A DNA stretch of 64,000 nucleotides from JACCQS01 sp963766765 (GTDB lineage Bacteria; Actinomycetota; Actinomycetes; Mycobacteriales; Geodermatophilaceae), in contig CAVYBR010000004.1 in assembly GCA_963766765.1 (NCBI GenBank), forward strand, positions 186,001 through 250,000. The letters run 5' to 3'. Below the pieces are notes generated by a model. The model did no database searches. It was not told where the DNA came from and saw only the letters and a program-made list of their open reading frames with translations. Positions 49,708-63,718 of the stretch are shown here, piece by piece. Within the stretch, counting starts at the first letter, position 1. Each line of letters begins with the position of its first letter. The translations under genes and the position numbers were made by a program.

Positions 49708-50385
49708 ATGATCGACATCGTGCCGCTGCGCCGGCCTGCGGGAATCGCGCTGGGACTGCTCCTCAGCGGGCTCGTCCTTCGCTTTGCCGGCGCCTCGCGA
49801 ACTCAGATCGGGGCGGCGGCCGCCGATCCCCAGGCCTATGTGACGGCAACCGGGGCGGACGAATTCGTCCTCGTGCTGGCTACGGCGCTGGGCTGGATTC
49901 TCCTGTGCTGGATCACGCTGGGCGGGATTCTCGTTCTCGGTAGTGCTGCCCCGGGCTTCATCGGATGGCTCTTCCACCTACTGGCCCGACTGTTGCTGCC
50001 GGGCACACTGCGCCGGTTCGTATCTCTTGCACTCGGGGTCACGCTCCTCACCGGGACGTCGGTGGCAAGCGCTGCACCCCCGTCAGCGGCGGCCTCGATC
50101 TCGGTGACGCTGGACTGGCCCGCTCCGGTCGCTCCGTCGCCGGATTGGCCACCCGCTCCGAACGGCGAGCCGAGTCCAGTTGACCCGGGTTCCTATGCAG
50201 TCCGACCCGGCGACTGCCTGTGGGATATCGCCGAACACCGGCTGGCGCAGGCCCGTGCACCGATCGACGAGGCCGCCGTAGCGGCCGCGGTGGCCGAGTT
50301 GTGGCAGCTCAATCGCAGCCAGATCGATGACCCCAATCTCATCTTCCCCGGCCAAGTTCTCGCCATCTCCATTCCCCTGCCGTGA
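49708..50385 (+). CDS. Membrane protein with C-terminal LysM domain
   Basis: 225 aa from the ATG at 49708. Three membrane helices (near 12-27, 54-75 and 103-124) are followed by a Pro-rich linker, then a LysM domain: SYAVRPGDCLWDIAEHRLAQARAPIDEAAVAAAVAELWQLNRSQIDDPNLIFPGQVLAISIP. This domain binds peptidoglycan. It is followed 28 bases on by the Rv3235-family gene and then secA (opposite strand). The 10-bp repeats upstream suggest special control. Confidence 0.88.
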   Translation: MIDIVPLRRPAGIALGLLLSGLVLRFAGASRTQIGAAAADPQAYVTATGADEFVLVLATALGWILLCWITLGGILVLGSAAPGFIGWLFHLLARLLLPGTLRRFVSLALGVTLLTGTSVASAAPPSAAASISVTLDWPAPVAPSPDWPPAPNGEPSPVDPGSYAVRPGDCLWDIAEHRLAQARAPIDEAAVAAAVAELWQLNRSQIDDPNLIFPGQVLAISIPLP

Positions 50386-50413
50386 CCCGCCGACCACGTC
50401 CTACGGAGGACTC

Positions 50414-50920
50414 GTGACCGCATCTCTGCACGTGCTACCCATCCCCGTACACGAGCCACCTCTGGAGGAGCAGCGCGGTGCGCTCCGGCTGCTCCCGGCC
50501 AGTCCGCCGCAACTGGCACTGCCGCTGCGGATCAGCGCCACAGCGCCGGATCGAGACCCGGTGTTCGGGCCACAGATCACAGACCGGCAGGACCTGCCCG
50601 ATCCCGAGTCCTGGGGTCGACGACTGCTGCAGGCGGTCCTGGAGTCACTTGCCGGCCGGAGAAGCCCGACGCAGCTGCAGAATTGGACGAGTTGGGGGGT
50701 CTACCGGGACATCGTGCAAGTGGCCCAGCGCGGTGGCAGTCGTGCCGGCTCCGGGCGGGGTGAGAGCGTCACGATTTCGCGGATCCGGGTCTGCGAGCCC
50801 GCCGACGGGGTGGCCGAGCTCTCCGCTGTTGCCCGTCGCAACGGCCGGTGGCACGCGGTCGCGGCTCGCCTCGAAGGCCTCGACGGGCGTTGGCGTTGCG
50901 TCACCCTCACCGTCGGGTGA
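50414..50920 (+). CDS. Rv3235 family protein (DUF6459)
   Basis: 168 aa with GGAGGA four bases before the GTG. The C-terminal half has the domain: RRLLQAVLESLAGRRSPTQLQNWTSWGVYRDI, then ISRIRVCEPADGVAELSAVARRNGRWHAVAARLEGLDGRWRCVTLTVG. It matches the actinobacterial Rv3235/DUF6459 pattern, next to secA as in mycobacteria. The N-terminal 50 residues are Pro/Leu-rich and poorly ordered. The fold is related to small alpha/beta domains; the role is unknown. Confidence 0.88.
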   Translation: MTASLHVLPIPVHEPPLEEQRGALRLLPASPPQLALPLRISATAPDRDPVFGPQITDRQDLPDPESWGRRLLQAVLESLAGRRSPTQLQNWTSWGVYRDIVQVAQRGGSRAGSGRGESVTISRIRVCEPADGVAELSAVARRNGRWHAVAARLEGLDGRWRCVTLTVG

Positions 50921-50970
50921 CTGGCCGCTCAGCCGTTCAGCAAAGGGCGGGGGCCGACAACCGAGGCGGA

Positions 50971-53959
<2,989 letters not shown>

Positions 53960-54061
53960 GATGGGAAGCTCTCCTGAGAAGTCAACGGGCCCGTCCGAAT
54001 CAGCGCGGGCCACTACCCATGGTACGAGGGTCCGGACTGCGCCGTGCGCGGAGCGCGGCGG

Positions 54062-54733
54062 TTACCCGGCGTGCGCGCCGATCAGGCGGATCACGCCGTA
54101 GTCATAGCCCTTGCGCCGGTACACGACGCTCGGGACGCCGGTGTCCACGTCTGCGAAGAGGTAGAAGTCATGTCCGACGAGCTCCATCTCGAACAGTGCC
54201 TGCTCGGTGTTCATGGGCGCCGCGGTGTGCTCCTTCTCCCGCACGACCCGACCCGGAAGGTGGTCATCAGTGCGCACAGCGCCGTCCGTTTGCTCGGCCG
54301 GCTGGTAGCCGTTGGCTGCGCTCAACGACTCGGCCAGCGAACCGGTCGGTACGGCGTAACCCTGGGCGGCCACCGCCGCGGTCGCCGTGGCCACGCTCGT
54401 GGGCGTGTGCCTTCCGTGGTGGACCCGGCGCCGGTCGGCGCTGCGCCGGAACCGGTTCTCCAGACGCGTGCACGCTTGATCGAGCGCGGCGTAGAAGTCA
54501 CTCGCACATGCCTCGGACCGTACGGCCGGTCCGCGCGACTTACAGGTCAGTTCGATGCGTTGACAGGAGTCGGCCTGCCGCGGGTTTCGCTCGTGCAGCA
54601 ACTCGACGTCGATCCGGATCAACTTGTGGTCGTAGCGCTCGATGCGGCGAAGTCGTTCGCCGACATGGGTACGGAAGTGTTCAGGGACCTCGACATTTCG
54701 GCCTCGGACAACGATTTCCACGCAAACTCCCAT
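54062..54733 (-). CDS. hpf: Ribosome hibernation-promoting factor, long form
   Basis: 223 aa. The S30AE domain (about 1-105) has EIVVRGRNVEVPEHFRTHVGERLRRIERYD and DFYAALDQACTRLENRFRR. A linker leads to the C-terminal dimerisation domain, MNTEQALFEMELVGHDFYLFADVDTGVPSVVYRRKGYDYGVIRLIG. Long HPF joins two 70S ribosomes into 100S dimers in stationary phase. It lies between secA and comF, as in Rv3240c-Rv3242c. 187 bases separate it from comF, the likely site of its own promoter. Confidence 0.96.
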   Translation of the reverse strand: MGVCVEIVVRGRNVEVPEHFRTHVGERLRRIERYDHKLIRIDVELLHERNPRQADSCQRIELTCKSRGPAVRSEACASDFYAALDQACTRLENRFRRSADRRRVHHGRHTPTSVATATAAVAAQGYAVPTGSLAESLSAANGYQPAEQTDGAVRTDDHLPGRVVREKEHTAAPMNTEQALFEMELVGHDFYLFADVDTGVPSVVYRRKGYDYGVIRLIGAHAG

Positions 54734-54921
54734 CGGCAGTGCGGACGGCGCGGGCAGTCGGGCCAGGATCAGGGCCGACTCGGCGGGTGCCCGGAAAGGG
54801 AGGCAACACCACCTCTCCGCGCCTAGCTGTTCACGGTGGGGTGAAATTCACACGCTAGTAGCTTCATCCGAGAACAGCCAGAGACCGTGGGTGTTTACCT
54901 TCGAGCGGAGCGGTCCGCGGG

Positions 54922-55665
54922 TCATCTCGACCGAGAATTCCGTTGCGTTGCGGCAACCACAGCCGCCCCGATCCGCGTCTCGTCCAGCCCGAACGCCGTC
55001 GACAACCGGGTGCTGGCCACAGCCAACGTCGCGCCAGTCGTCACGATGTCGTCGACGATGACGACCCGGGTACCGGGTGAAGGGCGGTCGTCCCGGGTCA
55101 GGCGGAAGGCGCCCTGGAGGTTGTCGGCGCGTTCCTCGGCGCCGAGGCCCACCGAGTCCAGACCACCCGGCCTACGGCGCAGTGCCGACACGCGCTGGGC
55201 CGGGATGTTCTCCGCGCGCAGCGCACGCACCGCCCACCCGGTCCAGTCGGCGACGTGATCGCGCCCGCGCGCCCGCCGAGCAGCCGGGCTGGCCGGCACC
55301 GGGACCAGCCAGACAGGGCCGATGGGTTGCGCCGCATCGGCGCGCTCGCACCCCTGCATCAGCCACTGTCCGATCGCTGCTGCCAGCAACAGCCCCAGCG
55401 GACGGTCCAGCTCGCGCCGGTCGCGCTCCTTGGCTGCCAGGATCGCGCTCCGCACGCTGCCGGAGTAGGACGCCGCGGTGGAAAGGCAGGGCAGCTCGGG
55501 CGGGCACGGATCCGGACGGTGCAGGACCGGGTTCAACTCCTTGGCCAGACATTCCCGGCACCAACTGGTGCCCGCCCGACCGCAGCCGATGCAGGAGCGC
55601 GGCAATACCAGTTCCGCCAAGCTGTCCAGCAGGCGCGGGACCACTGCGCCCGGCGAACCACGCAC
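54922..55665 (-). CDS. ComF-family phosphoribosyltransferase
   Basis: 247 aa. An N-terminal zinc finger-like pair (CIGCGRAGTSWCREC) and a PRTase domain with PRPP loop VVIVDDIVTTGATLAVA. The N-terminal domain and lack of a purine site match ComF, needed for DNA uptake in naturally competent bacteria, or for late steps of nucleotide recycling. It begins ten bases after the lpqB stop, so the two are linked. Position matches Rv3242c. Confidence 0.93.
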   Translation of the reverse strand: MRGSPGAVVPRLLDSLAELVLPRSCIGCGRAGTSWCRECLAKELNPVLHRPDPCPPELPCLSTAASYSGSVRSAILAAKERDRRELDRPLGLLLAAAIGQWLMQGCERADAAQPIGPVWLVPVPASPAARRARGRDHVADWTGWAVRALRAENIPAQRVSALRRRPGGLDSVGLGAEERADNLQGAFRLTRDDRPSPGTRVVIVDDIVTTGATLAVASTRLSTAFGLDETRIGAAVVAATQRNSRSR

Positions 55666-55674
55666 CGCGCCCGC

Positions 55675-57411
55675 TCAGCTCGGATAGAACGGAGCGGTAC
55701 CCGTCAGCGGGGCCTGTCCGGGCGTCAGCACCGCCCAGATGTCGCCGCTGACGAACTGCCAGACCGTGCCGGCCGCCGAGACCAGCGGGGCGCGATTGGG
55801 CGCTGCGGCGAGCGAGTTCGGTTCACCGGGCAGGCCGTCGGTGGTCAAGGCGGTGACCCCCCAGCCATCGACGCCGATCGTGTACGGGACCACCTGCTCG
55901 CCGCCGGCATCCAGTGCCAGGACGATGAGGCTGTCGGCCGAGGTCCACGCCACATCCACCACGCCGCTGAGGCTGGGCGCGATCGGTCGGGGGACTGCCA
56001 CGTTCACGCTGTCGGCGGTCCGCACGATTCCTGCGATGAACAGGGCAGGACCGGTCTCGGTTTCGATGATCAACGCTGCTCGGGCCCCACCGCGGGAGAG
56101 CTGGAACGCGCGTACCGCACCGGTGCCGGCCAACTCCGGGGCCGGTACGACCTGAGGTTGGCCGCCGGTCGGAATCCGGATGACATCGCTGCCGTTGCGG
56201 ACCGTCCACACCTCATCGGCCACGCCACTCCAGCACGGCGGCGTCAGCCTCGCCTCGGAGAGAACCGGCACGAGGTCTCCCTCGTAGGGACCCACGTAGA
56301 GCGTCGAGGACTGGCTGGTGGCCGACAGGCCGGCGAGGGACACCAGCTCACCGGTGCTGTCGTCGATCGAGACCGCTGCATTGGTCAGGCCGTACGTACC
56401 ATCGCCGGCCGGACCGGAGATCGGGTTGCCATCGACCGTCCGGACCGCGCCGCCGGCTATGTAGTGGCCAACGCCGGTGATCGATCCCGCGACCGAGTCC
56501 GGGTCGAAGCTCAGCCAGTCGGACAGTTCCTGGACGGATCCGACATTGGGTAACTGGAGCAACGCGCCGTCCACGGTGATCTCCAGGCTCTGGATGGAGA
56601 GCTGGCCGAGCAGGCTGAACGTCAGCTGCGCTGACATGGCTTCCAGTTGTTGGTTGTCCCGCTCGCCGACCTGGGTCAGCTCGACCCGCGCCCGCCGGTT
56701 GGTCACCAGGACGTTGCTGGCCAATTCCACAGTGGCGAGCGGATTGTTCACGGCCGCGGCCAGCGCTGGGTTGGGCCCATCCAGGAGTCGCTCGACGAGC
56801 TGAGTGGCCTGAACCCGCCCACCGCGCACGAAGAACCTGGGGTCAGGTACGACGAAGCGGCTGGTCCCGTCCAGGAAGTAGATATCGCGTTGTTCGTAGG
56901 ACTGGGCAAAGGCCGTGCGCGTGAGCACGATCCCGGCTGGTGGTTCGGCGATCCGCCATTGATCGTTCTCGAAGACGACCGCCAGCTCCAGGGAGAACTC
57001 TTCGATGTTGGGGCTGAAGATGCCCGAGCGATCGACATTGCCGACCCGCGTTCCGGTCACGACGACCGTGGTCTCCGGTCCGGACGTGACGGCCGAGAAC
57101 TCCGGCACGATGACCATGATTCCGGCGGTGTCGTCCCAACTCTGGGCCTGCTCCGCGGTCAGGTACTCCCGGGAGACCGGACGGCCTTGTGCCGTGCTGG
57201 CCATGGACTGGATGAAGCCGCGGACGATCTCCTCAGGGCTGGCTCCGGGCTCCGGGGAGAGCGGCTCGACGCCGACCGGTTGGTCGAGCTCGTTGTTGAT
57301 CTGGGTGATGGCCACGGCCGCGGACTCGGTGGGAACGGTGGCGCACCCGCACACCGAAAGTCCCACGACGACCATGCCCACCGTGGCTCTGAGGAGCCGA
57401 TCGTGTCGCAT
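55675..57411 (-). CDS. lpqB: LpqB lipoprotein (MtrAB partner)
   Basis: 578 aa from the ATG at 57411 (a GTG precedes). A lipobox-like LSVCGC follows the signal segment. The first half (about 60-300) is a GerMN-type pair of domains; the second half is a propeller-like domain ending in FVSGDIWAVLTPGQAPLTG. LpqB binds the outer part of MtrB and tunes its activity in actinobacteria. The start overlaps the mtrB stop (TGATG). Position matches Rv3244c. Confidence 0.95.
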   Translation of the reverse strand: MRHDRLLRATVGMVVVGLSVCGCATVPTESAAVAITQINNELDQPVGVEPLSPEPGASPEEIVRGFIQSMASTAQGRPVSREYLTAEQAQSWDDTAGIMVIVPEFSAVTSGPETTVVVTGTRVGNVDRSGIFSPNIEEFSLELAVVFENDQWRIAEPPAGIVLTRTAFAQSYEQRDIYFLDGTSRFVVPDPRFFVRGGRVQATQLVERLLDGPNPALAAAVNNPLATVELASNVLVTNRRARVELTQVGERDNQQLEAMSAQLTFSLLGQLSIQSLEITVDGALLQLPNVGSVQELSDWLSFDPDSVAGSITGVGHYIAGGAVRTVDGNPISGPAGDGTYGLTNAAVSIDDSTGELVSLAGLSATSQSSTLYVGPYEGDLVPVLSEARLTPPCWSGVADEVWTVRNGSDVIRIPTGGQPQVVPAPELAGTGAVRAFQLSRGGARAALIIETETGPALFIAGIVRTADSVNVAVPRPIAPSLSGVVDVAWTSADSLIVLALDAGGEQVVPYTIGVDGWGVTALTTDGLPGEPNSLAAAPNRAPLVSAAGTVWQFVSGDIWAVLTPGQAPLTGTAPFYPS

Positions 57412-59069
57412 CACTGGCCGCCACCGACCGGTCCGCCGACGACGTCGTACGAGTCGTCGGTTGCGCCCCTCGGCTCCAGCGCGAGCGGGGAACCTTCCAG
57501 TTCGACGCCTTGCACCAGTGGCAGCGTCAGCCGGAACTGCGAACCATGCCCCGGGCGGCCCCAGGCCTGCAGCCAGCCACCGTGCAGCCGAGCGTCCTCG
57601 CGGCTGATGGACAGCCCCAGCCCGGTGCCGCCGGCGTGCCGGGTGCGCGCAGGGTCTGCCCGCCAGAAGCGATCGAAGACGCGCAACACTTCGTCGCTGG
57701 CCATGCCCGGCCCGTGGTCGCGGACGGTGATCGCCGCCGCGGACTTGTTGGCTCCCAACGTGACCTCGATCAGGCCGTCACCGTGGTGGATCGCGTTGAG
57801 CAAGAGATTGCGCAGAATCCGTTCGATGCGCCGGGAATCGATCTCGGCGACGACTGGATCGTCGGGCAGGATCAGATGGATCGAGGCCGCACTGCGCTGG
57901 GCAAGTGGGTCGACGGCGGCGAGCACGTCTTCCACGAGCGGGGCTAGTTCGGTGGGCTCGGCATCGAGGCTGGCAGCGTGTGCGTCGTATCGACTGATCT
58001 CGAGGAGGTCGGTCAGCAGCCCCTCGAACCTGCCCAACTCGGTCTGCAGGAGTTCAGCGGAGCGCGCCACATCCGGGGGGAAGTCGTCGCGGGAGCTGTA
58101 GAGGATGTCAGCTGCCATGCGCACTGTGGTCAGCGGCGTCCGCAGTTCGTGCGAGACGTCGCTGGTGAACCGCTGTTGCAGCCGGGAGAGGTCTTCCAGT
58201 TGGGTGATCTGGCGCTGCAGGCTGGCCGCCATCCGGTTGAACGAGCCGGCCAGTCGGGCCAAGTCGTCGTCCCCGCGGATGGGCAGCCGACGCTCGAGTT
58301 GACCCGAGGCGAGTTGCTCCGCGGTCTGCGCGGCCAGTCGGACCGGGCTGACGACCAGCCGAGTGACCAGGGCCCCGATACCGGCCACCAGGATGACTAA
58401 GGCCAGTCCGGAGACGACGACCGTGCTCCGGATGTCCTCGAGGCTGCGTTGCTCCCGGTCGAGTGGATAGACGTAGTAAAGCTCGTAGGTGCCTGACTGA
58501 CTCGGCACCGGAGCACCGACAACAAGCGAGGGAACCCGGGATCCGCCACCGGATGGGGGCATCTCGGCGTACTCGTAGGCCTGAGTGCCGTTGCCGACGG
58601 TCGAGACCAGATCCGGGGGCAGCGCTTGAGTCAGGCCGGCGAAGGACGGTTGCGTCAGCGGCGTCGGGGTGTCCCGGTTGATCATGACGATGGAGAATTG
58701 CCCAGCACTGCCACCGCGGGTCAGCAACTCATCCACGGTGCGCTGCAGGGTCTCTCGGATGGAACGGGGATCGCCACTCGGCACAGCGACGACTTGGTTG
58801 CTGGCGTACTGGACGCCGACCTGCGCCTGCGATATCGCGGCGTCCTTCTTCGCCGTCAACTGCTGCGCGCGGATCCCGTTGAACAAGATGACCGAGACGA
58901 TGATCACCACGCCGCCGGTGACCACAACGGTGATCAGGGCTACGCGCAACTGGAGAGAACGACGCCAGTTGCGCCAGGCGGCGCGGGCCGCGATTCGCAG
59001 TCGCAGGCGCAGCCCACGAACCGCGCCAGTGAGGGCGGCTCGCCAGCTGAAGCGTTTGGAAGTGATCAT
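57411..59069 (-). CDS. mtrB: Sensor histidine kinase MtrB
   Basis: 552 aa. Two membrane helices (about 44-66 and 210-232) bracket an outer sensor loop. HAMP, then the phospho-acceptor His in FTSDVSHELRTPLTTVRMAADIL, and the ATP-lid motifs NAIHHGDGLIEV, DHGPGM, GGTGLGLSIS. MtrB phosphorylates MtrA to control cell wall and division genes. It is 14 bases downstream of mtrA and overlaps lpqB. Confidence 0.96.
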   Translation of the reverse strand: MITSKRFSWRAALTGAVRGLRLRLRIAARAAWRNWRRSLQLRVALITVVVTGGVVIIVSVILFNGIRAQQLTAKKDAAISQAQVGVQYASNQVVAVPSGDPRSIRETLQRTVDELLTRGGSAGQFSIVMINRDTPTPLTQPSFAGLTQALPPDLVSTVGNGTQAYEYAEMPPSGGGSRVPSLVVGAPVPSQSGTYELYYVYPLDREQRSLEDIRSTVVVSGLALVILVAGIGALVTRLVVSPVRLAAQTAEQLASGQLERRLPIRGDDDLARLAGSFNRMAASLQRQITQLEDLSRLQQRFTSDVSHELRTPLTTVRMAADILYSSRDDFPPDVARSAELLQTELGRFEGLLTDLLEISRYDAHAASLDAEPTELAPLVEDVLAAVDPLAQRSAASIHLILPDDPVVAEIDSRRIERILRNLLLNAIHHGDGLIEVTLGANKSAAAITVRDHGPGMASDEVLRVFDRFWRADPARTRHAGGTGLGLSISREDARLHGGWLQAWGRPGHGSQFRLTLPLVQGVELEGSPLALEPRGATDDSYDVVGGPVGGGQ

Positions 59070-59083
59070 GAGGGGTTACGAGG

Positions 59084-59770
59084 TTACGGAGGCCCGGCCT
59101 TGTAGCCGACTCCTCGTACGGTCAGGATCACCTCTGGATCCTCGGGATCGATCTCCACTTTGGATCGCAGCCGCTGGACGTGGACGTTGACCAGCCGGGT
59201 GTCGGCGGCGTGCCGGTATTTCCAGACCTCCTCGAGCAGGTATTCGCGGGTGAAGACCTGCCGCGGCTTGCGGGCAAGGGCGACCAGGAGCGCGAACTCC
59301 AGCGGGGTCAAGGGGATCGGCGTGCCGTTACGGCTCACCTGATGACCGGCCACGTCGATGACTACTTCACCGATCGACAGGGTCTCGGGGTGATCGCTCT
59401 CGACACGACGCATCTGCGCGCGGATCCGGGCAACCAGCTCGTCGGGCTTGAACGGCTTCATGACGTAGTCGTCGGCGCCGGCGTCCAGACCCCGAATCAC
59501 ATCCTGGGTATCGGTCTTGGCGGTGAGCATGATGATCGGGACCAGGGATTCCTGACGGATCTCGCGGCAGATCTGCATACCGTCCGCGCCGGGGAGCATC
59601 AGATCCAGCAGGACGATGTCCGGCCGTACCTCGCGGAATGCGGAGACCGCGCGACCGCCGTGCGCCACGAACGCCGCCTCGAAGCCGTGCTTGTGCAAGA
59701 CGATGCCCAGCATCTCCGCCAGGTTGGGGTCGTCGTCAACAACCAGGACGCGCAGACTCGTTCCGCTCAT
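59084..59770 (-). CDS. mtrA: Response regulator MtrA
   Basis: 228 aa. The receiver has acidic DDD near the start (LVVDDDPNLAEMLGIVLHKHG), phospho-Asp in DIVLLDLMLPGADG, Thr/Ala in MLTAKTD and Lys in YVMKPFKPDELVARI. The winged HTH (PLTPLEFALLVALARKPRQVFTREYLLEEVWKYRHAADTRLVNVHVQRLRSKVE) is OmpR/PhoB-type. MtrA is essential in many actinobacteria. Confidence 0.97.
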   Translation of the reverse strand: MSGTSLRVLVVDDDPNLAEMLGIVLHKHGFEAAFVAHGGRAVSAFREVRPDIVLLDLMLPGADGMQICREIRQESLVPIIMLTAKTDTQDVIRGLDAGADDYVMKPFKPDELVARIRAQMRRVESDHPETLSIGEVVIDVAGHQVSRNGTPIPLTPLEFALLVALARKPRQVFTREYLLEEVWKYRHAADTRLVNVHVQRLRSKVEIDPEDPEVILTVRGVGYKAGPP

Positions 59771-59785
59771 GCCGTCTCGTACTGC

Positions 59786-61082
59786 TCATTCCCGATTCCT
59801 CGGGATAGGTGCTCGGCGCGCCGCGCACCGGGCCGCCCCATGTGCGAAAGTACTCCCGTTCAGCCTGCGTCGGCAGGTCGATGTGGACGCCGGCTTGCTG
59901 CAGAGCGAGCCGCGCGACCTTGGTATCGATGTGCGTCGGCACCGCATGGGGCCGGCCGCGTACGGATGCGCCGGCTCCGCAGTGACCGTTCTCGACATGG
60001 CCGAGCCCAGCTCGAGCAGACACAATGCGACGGTGGCGAACGTGACATCCATGACCGCTGGCGGGTGCCCCTCGGCAGCAGCGACATGACCGCTCGCCCC
60101 TCCGCAGCCAGCAGGACATCCTTGCCGTTCGGCAGGCTGTAGGACATCAGGCCAGGGCGCATCGGCTTGCCAGGCCCGGCTTGCGCAACCACTCGGCATC
60201 GATCTCGACGTCGAAATGTCCGGCATTGGCCAGGATCACGCCGCTCTTGGCAGCCAGCAGGTGCTGCTCGGTGACGACGTCGCGGCTCCCCGTCGCCGTG
60301 ACCACGAGATCGGCATCCTTGATGGCCTCGAGCATCGGCGCGACCGCGAGTCCGTCCAAGCTCGCCTCCAGGGCGGCCTGCGGAGAGATTTCGGAAATGA
60401 TGACCCGGGCGCCGAGCGCCCGTAGCCGACTGGCAATACCGCGGCCACAGGATCCATATCCGGCAACGACGGCGACTCGGCCGGCCAGCAGCAGGTTGGT
60501 CGTACGGAGGAGTGCGTCGAGTACGGACTGACCCGTGCCGTGCAGGTCGTCGTAGAGGCGCTTGGCCGCACTGCGCGTGATGGCGAAGACCGGCACGTCG
60601 AGCCGGCCCGCGTCCTGGGCAGCCTGCAGTCGCAGCGCCCCGGTGGAGGTGCTCTCGCACGCACCGAGGAGGGGTCGATCCGCCTGGTGCGGGTTGGACC
60701 CTGTCGCCAGGATCAGATCGGCGCCGTCGTCGATGACCAGGTCGGCGCCCTGTTGCGCGACCTCCTCGACCGCCCATCGGTAGCCGTCCCAGTCCGCGCC
60801 GCCGAGGACGACGTCCACACCGGGAAGCCGGCGCAGGTAGGCCGCGACGCCATCCTGGGTGGACAAGGGATTGGCGGCACACAGCCGCAGCCGCGCCCCG
60901 AGCCCGCGCAGCGCTTCGACGAGCACGACGGTCTCCGGAGTGAGGTGGACGCAGGCGGCGATCACCCGGCCGGACAGCGGGCCAGGAGCGGGGTATGCGC
61001 CGGGAAGGCCAGAGACCAACGGCATGTCCCGCCGGGCGGAGGCGATCCGGTCGATCGCCTCCGCCCGGTCGGTCACTGACAT
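59786..61082 (-). CDS. Divergent adenosylhomocysteinase-like protein (frameshifted C-terminus)
   Basis: Begins at ATG 61082; the first 310 residues are clean, then at least three frameshifts appear near 60,150, 60,080 and 59,990. The end is ambiguous: 59786 or, in another frame, 59736 inside mtrA. The NAD domain (VAGYGSCGRGIASRLRALGARVI) and the SAH domain (HLTPETVVLVEALRGLGA, NPLSTQDG, DDGADLI, CESTSTGAL, NAGHFDVEID) are present. In FAITRSAAKRLYDDLHGTGQS the Lys and first Asp are kept, but Thr replaces the conserved Asn five residues before the Lys and Asp replaces the Asn after FD. It has no long insertion, like archaeal-type enzymes. The true substrate is open. Confidence 0.85.
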
Positions 61083-61118
61083 GCTCGGTCTAGCGGCATG
61101 TGCACCTACTGGGTCGGC

Positions 61119-62596
<1,478 letters not shown>

Positions 62597-62600
<4 letters not shown>

Positions 62601-63041
62601 GCGGTCTCCTCGGTTGATTGGCTGGTGAATGCAAGTGCTCGGGAGTGCTTGTCCTGCTCGAAGCGCAGCCAGGACGTGGCCGGCTCTGCCCCCGCGGACG
62701 AGTTCTGCTGTGCCCGGGCTGGCGGGTGGGGCTGAATCAGCCTGGTCGTCGGCGACTGCTGCCGCGCCGACTGGCGTCGAACTGAGCCAGTCATCGACGG
62801 CATCGCGAAGGGCCGGTTCGCTGCGCAGGCGAAGGGCCACCTGCAGATCGGCCGGGCGCAGGTCGTGATCGGCGAGCAGCTGGCGCAAGGTCCGTAAGTG
62901 GGTGATCTCGCGCTCGCCGTAGAGCCGATAGCCACCGGGGCTCCGTGGCGGGCTGACCAACCCCGCCGCGTCCAGGTAATGCAGCATGCGCACGGACCAG
63001 CCAGTGGTCTGCGCAGCTGTGTGCACCGTTGCCGACTCCAT
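62597..63041 (-). CDS. MerR-family regulator coupled to ahcY (one frameshift)
   Basis: Starts at ATG 63041. The HTH (VHTAAQTTGWSVRMLHYLDAAGLVSPPRSPGGYRLYGEREITHLRTLRQLLADHDLRPADLQVAL) is MerR-type with the RYYxxxGL equivalent MLHYLDAAGL. Near 62,690 the frame shifts: the end, TSWLRFEQDKHSRALAFTSQSTEETA, is in another frame and stops at 62597. This small MerR type is found next to ahcY in other actinobacteria. It probably senses a metabolite of the methyl cycle; this is an inference. Confidence 0.78.
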
Positions 63042-63079
63042 CGCCGACAACCCTACAGCATCGATGGCAGAGTTGGGCG

Positions 63080-63640
63080 TTACAACTCTGACAGGTCCGT
63101 GTCACCCTTCAATCGTCGGGCAGCCTCCAGCGCGAGTTCTGCTGAGGCGCGCAGGTCTGCCGGTCCGCTCGAGCGCAGCCGTACGGCGGTTTCGAAATAG
63201 CGGATCGCCGTGTCGGCGTCGCCCTGCTCGTACTTGCTCTTGCCCGCGTGCTGGTAGGCGAAGGAGCGATAGCCGTCCGGGGCCCCTTCCAGTGCCTGGG
63301 CGAACATCGCATCGGCAGCGCGATACTCGCCCTTCCACTGGTGGACCTGCGCCAGCCGGATCCCGGCCACCGTGATCAGCGCCAGGTCTTGGCCGGAGTA
63401 GCGCAGACTCAACCGCCCGGCCGTGAGCGCGCCGGCGAGATCGCCGAGCAGTCTGAGCAGGACGCAGCGCTGGCCATAGAGGCGACAGCGCTCAGTGCGC
63501 TCGTCGTCGGCGGTGTCGTCGAGCGCTTGCTGTATCGCGGCGAGGATCTCGTGAAGTGCAGCGTGGTCCGGGACCAGCTCGCGCAGCGTGACCGGGTCGA
63601 TGTCGAAGCGCAGATCCTCGAAGCCGGTGGTCGCGGTCAC
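63080..63640 (-). CDS. Tetratricopeptide-repeat protein
   Basis: 186 aa. From about residue 55 it reads as three or four TPR-like helical pairs: RCVLLRLLGDLAGALTAGRLSLRYSG, IRLAQVHQWKGEYRAADAMFAQALEGAPD, QHAGKSKYEQGDADTAIRYFETAVRLRS. Such proteins bind partners. Neither the partner nor the function is known. It sits 38 bases upstream of the MerR gene on the same strand and may be part of one transcript with MerR-ahcY. Confidence 0.86.
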   Translation of the reverse strand: MTATTGFEDLRFDIDPVTLRELVPDHAALHEILAAIQQALDDTADDERTERCRLYGQRCVLLRLLGDLAGALTAGRLSLRYSGQDLALITVAGIRLAQVHQWKGEYRAADAMFAQALEGAPDGYRSFAYQHAGKSKYEQGDADTAIRYFETAVRLRSSGPADLRASAELALEAARRLKGDTDLSEL

Positions 63641-63718
63641 GGCGGAATCGTAGGGCGGGTACGAAGAGGGCGCGGGCCCGGCGGGGAGGACGAGCTCGAC
63701 GCGTTTGACAAGGGTTGG

